Assembly: GCF_001640805.2 (NCBI RefSeq)
Contig: NC_066845.1
Location: 16,308,307-16,372,306 of the forward strand
Origin: Lates calcarifer
Taxonomy: Eukaryota > Chordata > Actinopteri > Centropomidae
DNA: 64,000 bases
Direction of reading: 5' to 3'
Below the pieces are notes generated by a model. The model made no database searches. It saw only the letters and a list, made by a program, of their open reading frames with translations, and was not told the origin of the DNA. This document shows, one piece after another, positions 33,061 through 46,464 of the stretch. Position 1 is the stretch's first letter, and every line of letters begins with the position of its first letter. A program made the translations under genes and the position numbers.

Positions 33061-34519
33061 TCCATGCTGCAGCATGCAATAAGTAGTCCAGGTGATGTTT
33101 ATGGATCAGTCCCTGGTTCACAACTTTTAGTAAAGTCATATTAGGTACTACAAGACCCTCAAAGAAATTAAAGTTCAAGCAAACATTCTAATAGTCTTCA
33201 AACTGAATTTAGCTTTTATAATCAGTGTATCAGCTCTGGGCTATACAATGGTGTAATACTGCAGATTAGAATCATCATTCTGTCCTTTAACTCTAGTTCT
33301 AGTAGAGGATAGTTTAATGTTCACATACACATGTTATTTTGTCATTCTCCTTTAATAAGGACTCAGTGACAACACTGATCAATCACATTTTCCTCATGTG
33401 AAGAGTGATTAGTAATTAGTTTAAAGACTATGACAGGCACAGGTAACTGATACCTGTGTGTTTATAATTATTCCTTGACTTACTTTACCTTCTGGCAAAT
33501 AGACAACACCAGCAATGATGAAGCAAACTTTTGTTCGTCAGTGTGTTGTATGAATGTGCATTTGTCATACTGGAACAGAGAATTAAATCTGTCACTGAGG
33601 CAGATAAAGGCAGCAATCATATTAACCACAAGAGCTGGAAGAGAGTATGCAATGCAGTTCAGGTTACTCAGGCAATTTACAAATCGTGTCAATAAAGATC
33701 CCCTTTACGTGTGTTACTCCTCTTCCCAAAACATGTTTGCATAGAAAAGAGAAATGTTATCAGTGCAATCTGAAAGCTTGTTAAAGTTTGGGTTCGCAGT
33801 ATCTCTTTTTTTCCCTCCTTGTCTGGATGTGGACTTGAAGAGGAGAGGAGGCGTTCTCACAAATGACTTTGGGCAGAATTGCTGCTCACAGCAGCTCTCA
33901 CAAACATTACCTCTGGATGTGGGATATGGCGTAGGACAAGGTGAGCCCTGAGCTGTATATTTAAGCCCTGGATGTTTCGACAGAACTCACCTGTGAGGCT
34001 GATAAATCACTCACAGTGTACCCTCAGAGTTGAGCGTGGACAGTAAATCTGAAAGTCAACAGCCAGTGAGGGCTAAACCAAACTGTTAGGAATTCTGTAT
34101 TTGGCACACTTCCTGTCGTATATGCCCTATTTATTATATACCCTTAATGACTCCGATGAGGGGCTTTACATTTGCTCTGAAAATACAGCTTAACCTCTGC
34201 ATGAAAAGTTGTAAAAGAAGTCTGTTATATTACCTACCTTCTCTTTGTTTATATAAATTACATCTACTTTTAAGCAATTCCAAAAGACCTTAATAAAACT
34301 GTAAATCAGTGTCTGCTGAGTGCCACACTGGCTATTGCACTGAGATCATCTAATGACCACTGGGCCATATTTGACCTCCTGCATGACCTGGACTAACTTG
34401 ATAATCAGTATTTTTAGAAGACAGAGGTCAGTGTTACTCTGCCCTGATGTGACCTTTTGATTATAGGGAGAAACAACATGATTATCAGTTCATCATGACA
34501 ATTATAATCCATATTGCTA

Positions 34520-34790
34520 CATATGAATACCATTTGTCAGTTGTGTCTTTCTGTGCCAGTCCCCCTAGAGACGCAGCTCCTCTAATAGAGCTTTGATTCG
34601 GAGTGCATTGATTAGCCTCATGCTCTCCTCCATTTAACAGCACACAGTCATCCTTTGTGCACAGCTCGGCCTTTTGGCGTGTTTTTGACAGTTTTATTAT
34701 GAGGACTAAAATGGCCCAGATAAACCCGCAGATGAACAGCCTCCTCCTCGCTGGCTCTTCAAAAGGTTAGTAAATTTCACCATATGGATT
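34520..34790. promoter_or_regulatory. Weak candidate conserved non-coding stretch
   Basis: About 270 bp of balanced-composition, repeat-free sequence in an otherwise AT-rich desert between two developmental-type genes. It includes a TTTTATTATG site of the Cdx/Hox type near 34693. There is no direct proof of function. Confidence 0.15.
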
Positions 34791-36059
34791 TTTTGGTGTC
34801 TCCCTCAAATGTCATGGCTTAATTATTAACTGTGAGGCCATTTTGGAGAGAGATTTGCACTTTTACAATATTGTTGTGCCTGGTGAGGTTAAGTGTTGAG
34901 AGTGCAAGGAAGGCCATTGTCCTCCCTCCGTGTTTAATGAAGATGGATTTAGAGATGAAATGTTGGGTGTAATAAAGACAGCGTGACCTTTAAGGCCTCA
35001 CCATTGGTAGAAAAACATGCTGATGGTTAGAACAGACAAATAATAATCTATAAGATTTGAAGAAATGCAAACAAGTTTTCACTGATTGTGAGTTCATCTG
35101 AGTGAAGCTGTAACATGTTTTATCAGCAATAGATTTTTGTTCTGCATTACTGGGCCATGGCATCATCATTGAACGCTTTACTGTAATTGTTCAGTGAGAG
35201 TGATGTTTTTTTTTCTTCTTCAATAGTTCAGGATCTATGAGCTCTAACTCAAGATTATAACCAATGACGAACACCAAAAGGTCATGACCTCCCAGTGTGG
35301 CCGTTATGAGTAAATATTGATTACACTGCAGTCAGTCAGCTAAGTGGAGCCACCGGAGCAGAACACAGCCGTGTACTGTGGTGTTTTTTGAAAGGAGTAA
35401 TATCTGGCCTAATCCCAGCCTCAGTCCTGCCCTTCGCCCCAGCCGGTGCACTTCTCTCTGCTGCGCACACCAGCATGTGCGCCTCTGCATCGGGCTCATG
35501 TTTCTCAGGGCTCCTTCTTGGTGCAGTGAGACCTTTTCGCGGCAGTGTATCTGAACTGGCTCCTGAATCTGAAAGTCCTCATGCTTGGTCTTCCTCGGGG
35601 GGTTGCTGACTGGCCCACTCGCAAGATGGTAAGGTAGTATCTGAGTTCACATGTTCTTCACCCCCGCCTTCATACATGTCATCAGACTCGCCGTGCCCGC
35701 CTCAATGAAAGCTCTCTGTTGACTTCCTCTGCTGACAAGCGAGATGTGACCAGCTCCATGGCGTTGAGCACTAACCACTGAGCAGGGCCTTGAAATAGAA
35801 TAAGTAAAACTCTGTTATGAAATACTTCACGTTGCCAAATTCATGATATAGCCTATACTGTGGCTTTCTGTATTGAATGGGTTCTTTTTCAGAGCAGGCA
35901 TGATTAATATGCAACAAAGATCCCTGTATGATTTAATGAGTCTGTTTTAAAGCCATTTTGGGCTATATGCTTGTTTGCTTTCTTTCTGAGAGTTAAATAA
36001 GATGATTGATACCACTCTTTATGACTGTATGGTAAATAAAAGGCTTCCCACTAGCAACT

Positions 36060-36320
36060 GGTTAGCTTAGCTTAGCTTAGCTTAGCAAAGGCTGGGAACA
36101 GGGAGAAACTGCTAGCCTGGCTCTGTTCAAAGATAAACAAAAACCTCCTCCCACGCAATATATCAAAATTGTTTAATCCATGCAAAAACTAAGGTTTAAA
36201 ATTGACCAGCTGACAATTACCACAAGGTTTTCAGACAATCAGCTGAGACCTTGATATTCAGACATGGCCATGCTAGCTGTTTCCCCCTTTCTCCAGGCTT
36301 TATGTTAAGCTATGCTAACC
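36060..36320. repeat. Foldback (inverted-repeat) element, MITE-like
   Basis: The left arm (36060-36116) starts ggttagcttagcttagctta and runs into ggctgggaacagggagaaac. The right arm (36268-36320) read in reverse starts ggttagcatagcttaacata and continues through a matching ggagaaagggggaaac block to gctagc. The arms, each a little over 50 bp, would form a hairpin around a loop of about 150 bp. It is the same family as the copies at 16420 and 30050. Confidence 0.7.
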
Positions 36321-36821
36321 AACTGCTGGCTTATATCTAAAGGACAAATATGAGAGTGGTATCTTCAAACATCAAACCACTGGTTTAACCTGTTGATTTG
36401 AGTGTACTGGTGTACATGATGATAAAAAGGTTTCATTATTTTGTAAATCCCAAGACAAAGAGAGGATTTCGTGCCACACAGCAGCAGAGGTGTCAACCTT
36501 CAGACTGACAGAATGGCCTGATTTCTCTCTTTGGGTGTTTGGGAACTGGAGGCTCAGGAGGAGGCAGCAAGCCCTGACAGAGAGCTGCCATTGCACACAA
36601 CAGAAACCTACCCACAAACCATTGCCTGTGGCTTGCCCTTTGAAGGTGCATGTCTCTTCTTGACATTTCTTGTCAACTTGCCTTGGGAACATCGGAATCC
36701 ATCCTCTTGGTCCAAAGTTTGTGTTCAAACTGGGATGATGCAAAAGATATAAACCACTTCAATGTCATTTACAGGAGATAAGAAGTCATTAATCATCAAA
36801 CTCAATAGTCTATTAACCATT

Positions 36822-36823
<2 letters not shown>

Positions 36824-36887
<64 letters not shown>
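36824..36887. repeat. 64-bp AT dinucleotide microsatellite
   Basis: A perfect alternating AT run of 64 bp, the longest in the window, likely to be length-polymorphic. Confidence 0.95.
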
Positions 36888-36891
<4 letters not shown>

Positions 36892-39800
36892 GCTAGACAA
36901 TGTATTGCTTTGAAGTCTTGAGGTGAGCTTCAAAGTGCTATGATGCACCGCCTTTACAGTTCATACTGAAAGATATAGATTACGTAATGCAAAACACCGG
37001 CAAGTTTTTATTTACTCCTGCCTTTTGCAGAGTACAATGTAATCCTGCGTTCTCTCTTGCAGGCTGCACGCCTCAGCAAACAGATACACACCAGGGCTGA
37101 CAGGGAACATGGCATATTTGTGTCACTCCACCAATTGGAACAGAACAACATTAATAGACCATGCAGGTTGTAACACAATTAAAACATAAATATGCAAAGT
37201 GCACAGGGGTGCCACTGCTGTGCTGTATCTGTGGAGACAGGTGCCAGCCATCTTTAGTGTTTACAGCAAAGATCCTCCAGCAAATGGCATCATGGTGATC
37301 AGACTGGATTAATATGCAATGTCTGGGAGCTTGAAATTCAACACAACTTCAGCCTAAAACAATCTAAAACATTAAATGATCTCAGCAGGAGGAGCCCTGG
37401 GCTAAAATAATAGTCTAATCGGAGGCAGATATGTAGAAACAACTCATCATAAACAGTAATGAGCAAAGTTGTAAAGAAAGGAGAGTTATTATTTTTTATG
37501 ACAAAATTGAACATAGACAACCAAGATACCGTCTTTTTCTTTCTTCTTACAAATGAAATTAATGATCATTGTCTGCCCTGTGATATTTCTTTGATATGAA
37601 AAGAGGTGTGAAAAACATTCTGCATGTCTGAACAGAGAGCTTTAGTAGCTCCGAGGCAACTGCAACAGAAAGCCAGCATGCTCCAGATAGTGAAAGCTGA
37701 CAGAGTCCTGTCTGTTGAACCGACTCTGGCCTCTCTGACATGTCCCGTCTTCTTGCGAGGCATTTGTTTTCTCTTTCATCAGTTTCATTCTTGGTGGTCT
37801 TGCGTTCAATTTGGCTGATTGAGCGGAGGGTTCCAGTCACTGCCCGGCAGTTTCTACAGATGTACACAAATTGTCAGTCAAGGAGTGACTGTTCAATAAT
37901 ATAGCCTTTACAACCTATGCCCAAGGACCTGTAGGCCATTACAGGGCCATTACCAGTGAAATCCTTGTCTGGACAAGTGGAGGGAAACTAATGTGTCCCT
38001 GTGACGAAAGGTTCTCATTGTGAAGGGTTGCAGCTAGAGCCGAGCAGGGGGAGATAGGATCGATTGCAAATTAAGCTTGTAGCTGTGAGTGTAGTAAGGT
38101 TGTTGCTTTCAGCTAATAGCGCTCATCATTAAAGAATAGAAAGTTGTTTTTTGGGTGTGTTCATTGGTTCCTTCTCACATGAATCATTAATACCCTGGAA
38201 ATGCTGCAGTTGTTCCAAAAAAAAAAAAAAAAAGGTGACAGCTGTTTTGTTCACATTTGTTACAAGAATCTGAATCTGCAAAAACATTCACGATGCTAAT
38301 GAACATCTCATGACTCATAGATTTGTTTTACGCGCTTTAGATTTTAGCATCAATGATGAATGTGTTTCAGAATAAAGATTTACACAGCAGCTCATGTTTG
38401 GTGAAGAAACACTCTGCGTTCTGTTGACAGCTGCTGACAGCTAACAGCAGAATTATGAATTAGATCATTATAATTGATTTAAAAAGGTTTAAATGACATG
38501 TCTTGTAAACAGAACAGAAAATTGAGGTACTATACAATTTCTGCTGTAGAGATTTGACAAATTAGGGTAAATTTGGTTTTAATGACAATGTTACATTAAT
38601 ATACAGTAGACAGTTTTTCATCATAAAAATTAGCCGTCTAGACAACTTCATTGCTGCTGCTGTTTCTGACAAGCTCAACTCTAGACTTCCACATCTGTCT
38701 TTATTTTCCTATTGGTTTTAACTGTCTATCACAATGTGGTTTCCAAAATTTGCTGGGTGTTTCTTAGTGTACCCACACAAATCTTTCCAACTCCAATAAT
38801 AAATTTACTTTCATATTTTTTCTGTGGTTAACCATATATACTTTAGTGTCTCTTCCAGATATTTTTTTTGTAAACATCTAAATACACAAATATGTTTTAG
38901 TTCCTTTTGTGCTTTGTTTTTTCCGTATAAACTATAAATTACACTGACAAGCAACCAGCAATGAGCTTATGATCAACTAATAATGGAATTACTTTAAAGC
39001 TTTAAAACACAAGTTGTTTCCAATCTCACACAATCAAAGTTAATCAAAATGAACAGCACAGCAAAAAATAATTTAAAAATATGTACCAGCTAAATGACCG
39101 TGACATTAAAAGTGTGTTAGCATTCACTCCTCTGTGGTGAGGCAAAAATGTTCATTTGGAGGGGGGAGGATCTTTGTGTCTTGGATTAATTAAGCAGAGG
39201 AACTCCCAGTTTGGGGAGCTTAGCATGTGCAGGGTGATGTTTTCTTCGGAGCCTTTTCCACAGGGATAGGTTTGCACTCATCTTTGATAGTTAACCCCAT
39301 GTGACCCTTCCCTTGAGCCAGTCCCACTCCCACCTCACTGCTCCTGCTTCTCATTAGAGCCTGTCCACTAGTCTGACTGGGTCTAAGTAGACCGCCACCC
39401 AGGCCACTGACACACCAGTCTTATCCTAAAGACATAAAATACTGTGAGTGTTTGTGTGTGGGCATACTTACTGTATCACTGTGTGAGTTTCTAAGCAGGT
39501 TTATCAGCAATTAAAACATCTGTATTTAATTCAGATATGAAAGAAATCTTAATTTACTGTCAGATTAGTATGCATACATGTAGCTTTTACTGAAATTAGA
39601 ATTCTATTAATTACTGAGTTAATATTTTACTGCTTTCACATGAACATATCCATTTGTCAATTAAATAGACCACACAGACACTGAGCAACACTGAACTGAT
39701 TTTAATGGCTCAAATTTACCATATCACATATAAACACAATCACACATTGTTTTTACAAAATATTTACTTTTAATTGTTGCTTGTGTTCTCAAAGCACAGT

Positions 39801-40139
39801 ACATACTAAAAACATGCATATAAGGAAATTAGAAATGCTTTTTCCACCAATATAAAATCTATATTAGTGTAGATTGAGCAACATGAGATAAGGTGTTTTC
39901 ATGAACATTTTTTACAGCACAGGCGACAGGGTTGAAATTGCAGCTGAGTCATTACCCTGTATCATTCGCTATCTCTGTGTATGATGAGACATGAATTTGT
40001 CTGACCTCCCCGGGGCAGCACAAAGGGCTGAATTCAAAAAGCAGGGCACCCGGGGGCCAAGCTGGCGGCGGGCCCAGCTGAGGAGCACCAGCCAGCCACC
40101 ACCTGCATACTGCTGCTCGCCCAGTCTCCCTGGATATGA

Positions 40140-40235
40140 ACCCCCACACCCACCACCCTCCCCTTGCTTCAACTACCACCCCAATACCACCCCCCACCCC
40201 CCACCCCCCTTTCCACTGACAACCCCCTCCCTCCC
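40140..40235. repeat. C-rich tract, potential G-quadruplex on the minus strand
   Basis: Many runs of three to six C are separated by A, T or short spacers, giving strong strand asymmetry. On the minus strand this gives at least four G-runs with short loops. It explains the Pro-rich and Gly-rich false open frames seen here. Confidence 0.5.
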
Positions 40236-43073
40236 TCTGCTCTGACAAGCCTCATCTGCATCCCAGTCATATCCTACTCCCACTCCTAATATCTGCTCAG
40301 TCCATCTCATCTGTCCATCACCCAGTCTAAATTCTCTGTGACGGCAACACTATGGCCTCAGCTGTGAACACTCCGTTCATTCTGTCACCATGCTGTTGCC
40401 AGGCTGATTTTCAGATGCGGCAGTGACACTGATTTGTACTATCCCCCTTTTTTTCTCCCTCCCCTTCTCTTTTTTTTCTTTCTTTTTTTTTTTACATGCC
40501 AAACTTTAACTGTCTACAGATTAGGATTTGGTGTTGGAGGCCATTACCATTTTGTTTCAATCCAGATTTTACAATATTTTATGATAGCTTTTTGTGGATG
40601 CAATTTTTAGAACCACCCCTGCCCTTTTCTTTTAACCTGACAAGACTTCAAAGAGCAGAAATGTCAAAGTACATAATAACTGTTCCAAAAAGTCATCTTG
40701 GAGATACTGTCTCACTTGTCAAAACAGCAATTACCTTCATAAGCTTAAAAGTACAATTTTCCATCACTTAATTGTGTAATGAATGTGGTTTATCTGATCT
40801 GGCTTCCAATAAATACACAATTTCACCCAATCAATTTATTTGCCAGACTTAAGGTGCTGTATTTAAAAAGCCAGGTTTCTATTTCACCAAAGTTGTTTCA
40901 GTCCATTGACGGCAGCTATCTCATGACAAAATGAACTTTGACACTTGCTTCAGCTGCTGAATCAATGCAAATGTTTATACAATATCCCTGCCTGAGAACC
41001 TGAGTTATCAATAAGGGTCTGATTATTTGCCTTTAACCCTCCATATGTTCAGCCTCCACACACAGCTGAAGTGTTTCTCTCTGGCTCAAGAAGTCACTAG
41101 TGTGTTTCTCTCTTAGTTCAATAGTGCCCCCTGGAAAATAATTTGTGTACTGCAGCTAACGAAGCTGGATGTTGGTATGAAAAGATGGCAGCCCCCTGGA
41201 CCGATCATTTAGTCCTCCTGTCTGACTCCGCTGAAGTTTTGGACAGGCAATGATGGCGCTTTAACTTTGGACATTTTAGGACACAATGACGTCAAGATGC
41301 CTGTTAGAACACACATATAAAACCAGAAAAACGAATCATGTATTCATTGTGAGATTTATTTTTGATAACTATGAGGACAGTATTATTATGATTAGCATAC
41401 TTGCTAACAACAAAGGCTCTCTTCATCCACTCTGTTTTTCTGTCAGAGTCAAGTCTAGTTTAAATTTTCACCTTTATTATGATCACTGTTTGCAATTCAT
41501 TTCCCGTCAAACTCAGATGTCACAACCCACATGACCCTTGCCCTTGAGCAAAAACAATATCAAAACATTGAGCTGGGAGAACAGCGGAGCCAGACAGGGA
41601 ACACTGGGATGCCAGTGCCAGACAATAAAAAGGGCGAAACAGAGGATGGTAGAAATTCTCCTCCCAGCTGTAGACCTTGTCGGATCCCTATCCCGAATTC
41701 CTGAGCTGTCTGGAGGAGCCCTCGGGGCTGGCAGAAATGGCAGGGAGCATTGTGGGAGTCTGTCCTGTTTCTGTAAGCCCAGGCAGGAGGTCCGAGGAGG
41801 AGGAAGGAGGGGGCTGTTTGATAAGGTTGCATTTTTGACCCCCTCATGCTCCTGCTGTCTCTGCCCCAGAGTCTGATTCACGCGGAGGCGGCATCGGCAG
41901 CCCTTTAGACCTGTCTCTTAGATTCATGCCAAGACTAATTCACAGGCTTGTTGTGGGTGACAGTGTTTGACACCGTGCATCAGCTTCCAGGGTGGAGTAA
42001 TGGGAGAGTTCATGGGAGGTTAAAGGGTTAGTGTGCTTTACTACTGCTCTAACCTTGATCACCAAAGTAATTATGAGGGAGGGAGGGACTGAGAACATGC
42101 CTGGGGCTACAGACCTGGCAGAGCAGAGGAGTACAGTTTGTGTGTTAATGTTCATGTGCTTGGATGGCATGGGTGTGTGCACATATTTGTTGTCAGAACA
42201 CAAGCACAAACATCCACACACACAACTGAAATACATTACTAATTAGCCTAGATTTTACTGATGGCAGGGTGATGTAAGGTTATATATTATCATGATTAAT
42301 CCTCCAGGTGAAACATTTTAAGACTAGTTAGAAAACAATATATTGGCATACAGTGACACTACATTTGACTATGGAATAATCTGTGGCTCTGAGTGAGCAT
42401 TTTAGAGTTACTAAAGGAAATAAAGCAGAATTTAAAACACTGAACAGTCATAGATGTGTGGATTTTTTTCTACCAAGTGAAAGAAATGGCTCTGATGGAA
42501 ACTAAATCCTGTGCAGTGCTGCTTCAGCAGAAATATCAAACAACTGGAAGGAATGCCCCAAAACTTTGCAATAGTTTTTCTACAGTAAATACATACTTGT
42601 GGCAAAAAGACTGCTCAGAATGGATGGTGATCATGTTGTGAAGTTATGCATACAATACATAACATGGAGATTTAACAGTCACATTCTTGAAGGCAGACAC
42701 CGCTGCGAAAAGAAAAACTTCACATTGCTCCTAATCTGTTTGAGGCTGTCATACTGCATGAAAGTTGACATGCCATATCATGTGTGTTCATCAACATGCC
42801 GCAGTTATCGTCAGAGCGCAGACCGCAGCTCTGTGTGTAGGACCAGTTCGGTCTCTGAGGGGGCGGTTCTGGAGGCGATCCATTATCAGTAATGGGTCAG
42901 GGTCACACAATGGGGGCACTTTGTCAGATCTGTTGGGGATGCACTGCGGTAGGCAAAGGGGTTGCTTTGATCTCAGAGCGTATGTTCACCGGAGTGTGCC
43001 ATGTCTGAAAACTGATCTGCTCTCTGACATTTCCCTCCCATAACCATCTCGGGGTCTGTATCTCTTCTCTGGG

Positions 43074-43088
43074 AAAAAAAAAAAAAAA
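43074..43088. repeat. Poly-A tract
   Basis: A homopolymer A run with no retroposon body recognised upstream. Confidence 0.7.
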
Positions 43089-45712
43089 GTCACATAAAAA
43101 AGATGAATATTCCCCAGAATTGACTGTGACTTTCAGAGTCAAAATTACAGGCCCGTGCTATTAACAACCAATGCAGATAATATCTTTGTCTTTGCTATTG
43201 TTTCTCCATTGTATCAAAGATAAATGGGCTGTTAACAGTTGGTGTGTGTGTGTGCATGTGTGCATGCAAGTGTGCATCTGTGTGTCTCAGATACGAGCCC
43301 GGACAGCCCAGTGTTTGTAGTTTTTGTAGTCCTGAGTGCCCCTGGTGGGTGTGCTCACTTTAAAGGGCCCAGTGAACTGTGAGGACTTGAGACATGAGAC
43401 TGTGCCGCCCAACTGGCCCCAGGACACGGGTTCACTCAGAGAATGTGAGCTGAGCAGGGGAACTGGGCCGAGACGGGCTCCCACAAACCTCCACTCCATT
43501 CCTCAAGACAGCAATCCCAACGGAAAGACACTGTGGTTACTTGTTGGGATCTGATGTACATCTAAATCTACGATATTTGTCACAATTTCTGTGTCTCAGA
43601 TGCTTGTTTCTTTGTGCTTTCGGTGTGCATTTAGAACAAGCTAAACCAGTCTTGAATTGGTGGCTGATTTGTGCAAAAAACAAAAAAAGAACAGCAAATG
43701 TACATGTTTATATAAGCTTTTATTTCAGTGAGCCACTTATCTCATTAAACGTATATATAAGTAAAATGCAGCAAGACTCATTTGGTCTTTAAAGAAAAGT
43801 CTATTATTATTGTTGTTATCACCGTGTTACATAGGGATCCATTCTTGTCCAAAAACAATTAAAAACACACACTATGACTATAGGCACTGTAGTTCATTTT
43901 GAGCCAGTTCCTCATACACCATCATGCTGCTATAAATAATAATAATTTTGGTCCTTTAATAGGATTTACTGACAAGAACAAAAATACAGAACATCACCAG
44001 ACTTATCCTTTAAGAGTGATAAAGACTTTCAAATTAAAGACCATACAACAGTTATGGTAATAAATAGTGACTATTGTTATTTACTATCACCAGTTTTGGC
44101 AATATTTTATTTAGATAAAACAAAGGAATTCCATACCTCTGCATTGACTAATGGCTATAAAACACATAGTTATAGGTATGATTTTGCATAACATTTTACA
44201 GGCAATATTTCAGTTAAAATGGTCAATTGAAAGCCAGTTTTGACTGTTAATCTGACTGTGACTGAACCGAGTGACTGATTGTGCCATGCCTATATCAACA
44301 AATACCTTACTATCACCTTTTTTAACATGTCATTTTTATATTCGATATTCCCCTTCAGAACATACATCACATTTTTCATTTTTCAAATATCTTGGATAGA
44401 AATCGAGCTAATCATCTGTTTTACTGATTTCAGAATAATGTCTATATTTCTGCCTGCTCACTTTTTAAACTCCTGATACCAGTGTACTGTATGTGAGATT
44501 TATTTTTAGCTGTGGAGATAGTTTGAGGAAGCCCTTATAGATTGCACCCTCCCAGGAGAGAAAAACAGAGACTGCAGAAGTAAAGCGAACCCCAGCTGAG
44601 TGTCGATATCAGGTTATGATGTTTGCTGTTTTAACATGAGCCTCTTTTCTCTTTTCTCCTGTTGTTTCTTCTCCTCTTCAAGGGTAGACAGGCAGACAGA
44701 GCCTGGGGGCTGTATCTCCCCAGCTGGGATCTTAGGTTAAGCTCTAAAGAGAAAAATACCAATGCTTTTGACGTGTTTTTTTCTTTCTTTTTTGTGCATT
44801 TCATTCATTGCAACTCTATTTTACATCACATGGCTTTGTTGTTGTAATTTAGACTATGGTGCCTTTAATTTAACTAATTTCTTTTGACGCCAGTTCATTC
44901 AAAGGTCAGAGGTTATAAAAACACTGTCAATGCAAGCTGCTGAGCTATACCCAGTTAGTGTCATTTAAAGGTATAAATCTACCCACTGCAGAGGAAAAAA
45001 GAAACAATTTTTTTTTCTATTGCATGCTACCATTTTAAAACGATTGCCATCAAAGAAGAAAGAAAGGCTGCAACAAAGCAGACACCAATCAATTTGCAGT
45101 GATGAATTGTGGCTTGGGATATTCGATCTATGATCTTGGAAAAATATTGAGTACTCTATAATCTAATCTCTACAGCGCTAGGAGACAATGACTGAAAAGA
45201 AAAAAAAACAACACCAGCATTTTCTTTTATGGTTACAGAGCAGCATTCAGGTTGTGCTCTGGGTAAGGTCTGACGGATGTCAATTAAAGGGCTATTTAAA
45301 TATTTAAGCAACAAAGTTTGCAAGTCGTCCCTTGGGTGCAGTTATGGAGGAGGGGGGAGTAATGCAGCCTCAGCTCTCCAAAGAGCAGCTGAATGCCAGG
45401 CAGGCAGCGTGGATAGTTGGGAGGCATCACGGCTAGGGTTACAGTGTGAATTAAAGCTGACACTAAGAAGCGCTCCTCACAATGACCTGCAGAAAACAGC
45501 AGACAAAAGAGTCTATTTTAAAGCGGGACAAAGGGGAGGTTAGTGGAGATACCTGAGCCCGGGCTGGCCTAGTCAGCGTGTCTGTGGAGGGACGAATGGC
45601 TGGTGCCGCGGGACCACCACAGCTAGACCCAGCAGGATGAGATACACACCGAAAAGCACATTCCTGCACAGCCATAACAGGAGAAAAGACATATGACATA
45701 CCCCCCCCACCA

Positions 45713-45747
<35 letters not shown>

Positions 45748-45860
45748 CACACACGAGTATCCTGAGCACAAGCTGTAATTTGTAAGACATCATTTTTGGT
45801 ATTAATATCAGTGTTGTCAGGGGATTGACTGGTGGTGTACTGGGTTTCTCTGGTCACACA

Positions 45861-45892
<32 letters not shown>
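45713..45892. repeat. Pair of CA dinucleotide microsatellites
   Basis: Two CA runs in the same orientation (45713-45744 and about 45855-45892) are separated by about 110 bp of unique sequence. The first is preceded by a run of C. Confidence 0.9.
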
Positions 45893-46433
45893 TTTTATAA
45901 CAGTTCAAAACAGAAAGAGATTGTCAGCAATCTGTTACGCTCCCTGGAGGACTTTGTCATCTGAAAAACATATTTAACCTTTCAGATCTTTTCAGAAATA
46001 TAATTTTCTCTGCTATGAAACTCACTCAATCATTACTATAGACATTTTGTGATGAAATTTACATTAACAAAAATACTTCTGAGGACACTCCTGTGCTCTC
46101 ATAGCAACCCACACCCCCACCCCCCCCGGCACTGCCTCTGAATGCTTGTGAATTCCACAAGAGTTTGTGCTATCTCACTTCATCTGCTGTCACCATGGTC
46201 CTCAGCATGCTTTCACCTCTGTCCTAATCCCCCACTTCATCTGAAAGTCAGGATGACAGCTCTGGCTCTCGTCCTCTCTCTGTGCATTTGTGTTTGCTCA
46301 TACAACTTCAACAGCATCCACCTGTTCTTAGAGTGAGGTAGACAGGTACAACTAATTGTTGAGTATCTGGGATCCTTGTGCTCAGTTACTCTAATAAATT
46401 ATTTTGTTAACACTCATATCAAACTACCAATAC

Positions 46434-46464
46434 CCCCCACCCCCACCGCCCAACACCCCACCCC
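46434..46464. repeat. C-rich tract, potential G-quadruplex on the minus strand
   Basis: Runs of three to six C separated by A or short spacers, similar to the tract at 40140. Confidence 0.5.

Larger units (their letters stand above)
28241..36050. other. Non-coding region downstream of lmx1b
   Basis: No gene is supported. The region holds a short inverted fragment of a dispersed repeat near 28365-28490, another repeat at 30050-30330, a longer repeat at 32520-33060 and an AT tract at 32467. The remaining sequence is unique, AT-rich and without coherent open frames. Some repeat-free parts, such as 34520-34790, look dense in non-repetitive sequence but conservation cannot be tested here. Confidence 0.6.

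Noticed and set aside
41513..41881. Overlapping 112- to 122-codon frames on both strands
   Set aside because: Three frames are open at once, no family resemblance, and the composition is explained by local GC content.
45573..45908. 111-codon minus-strand frame rich in Cys and Val
   Set aside because: It is the translation of the CA microsatellites.
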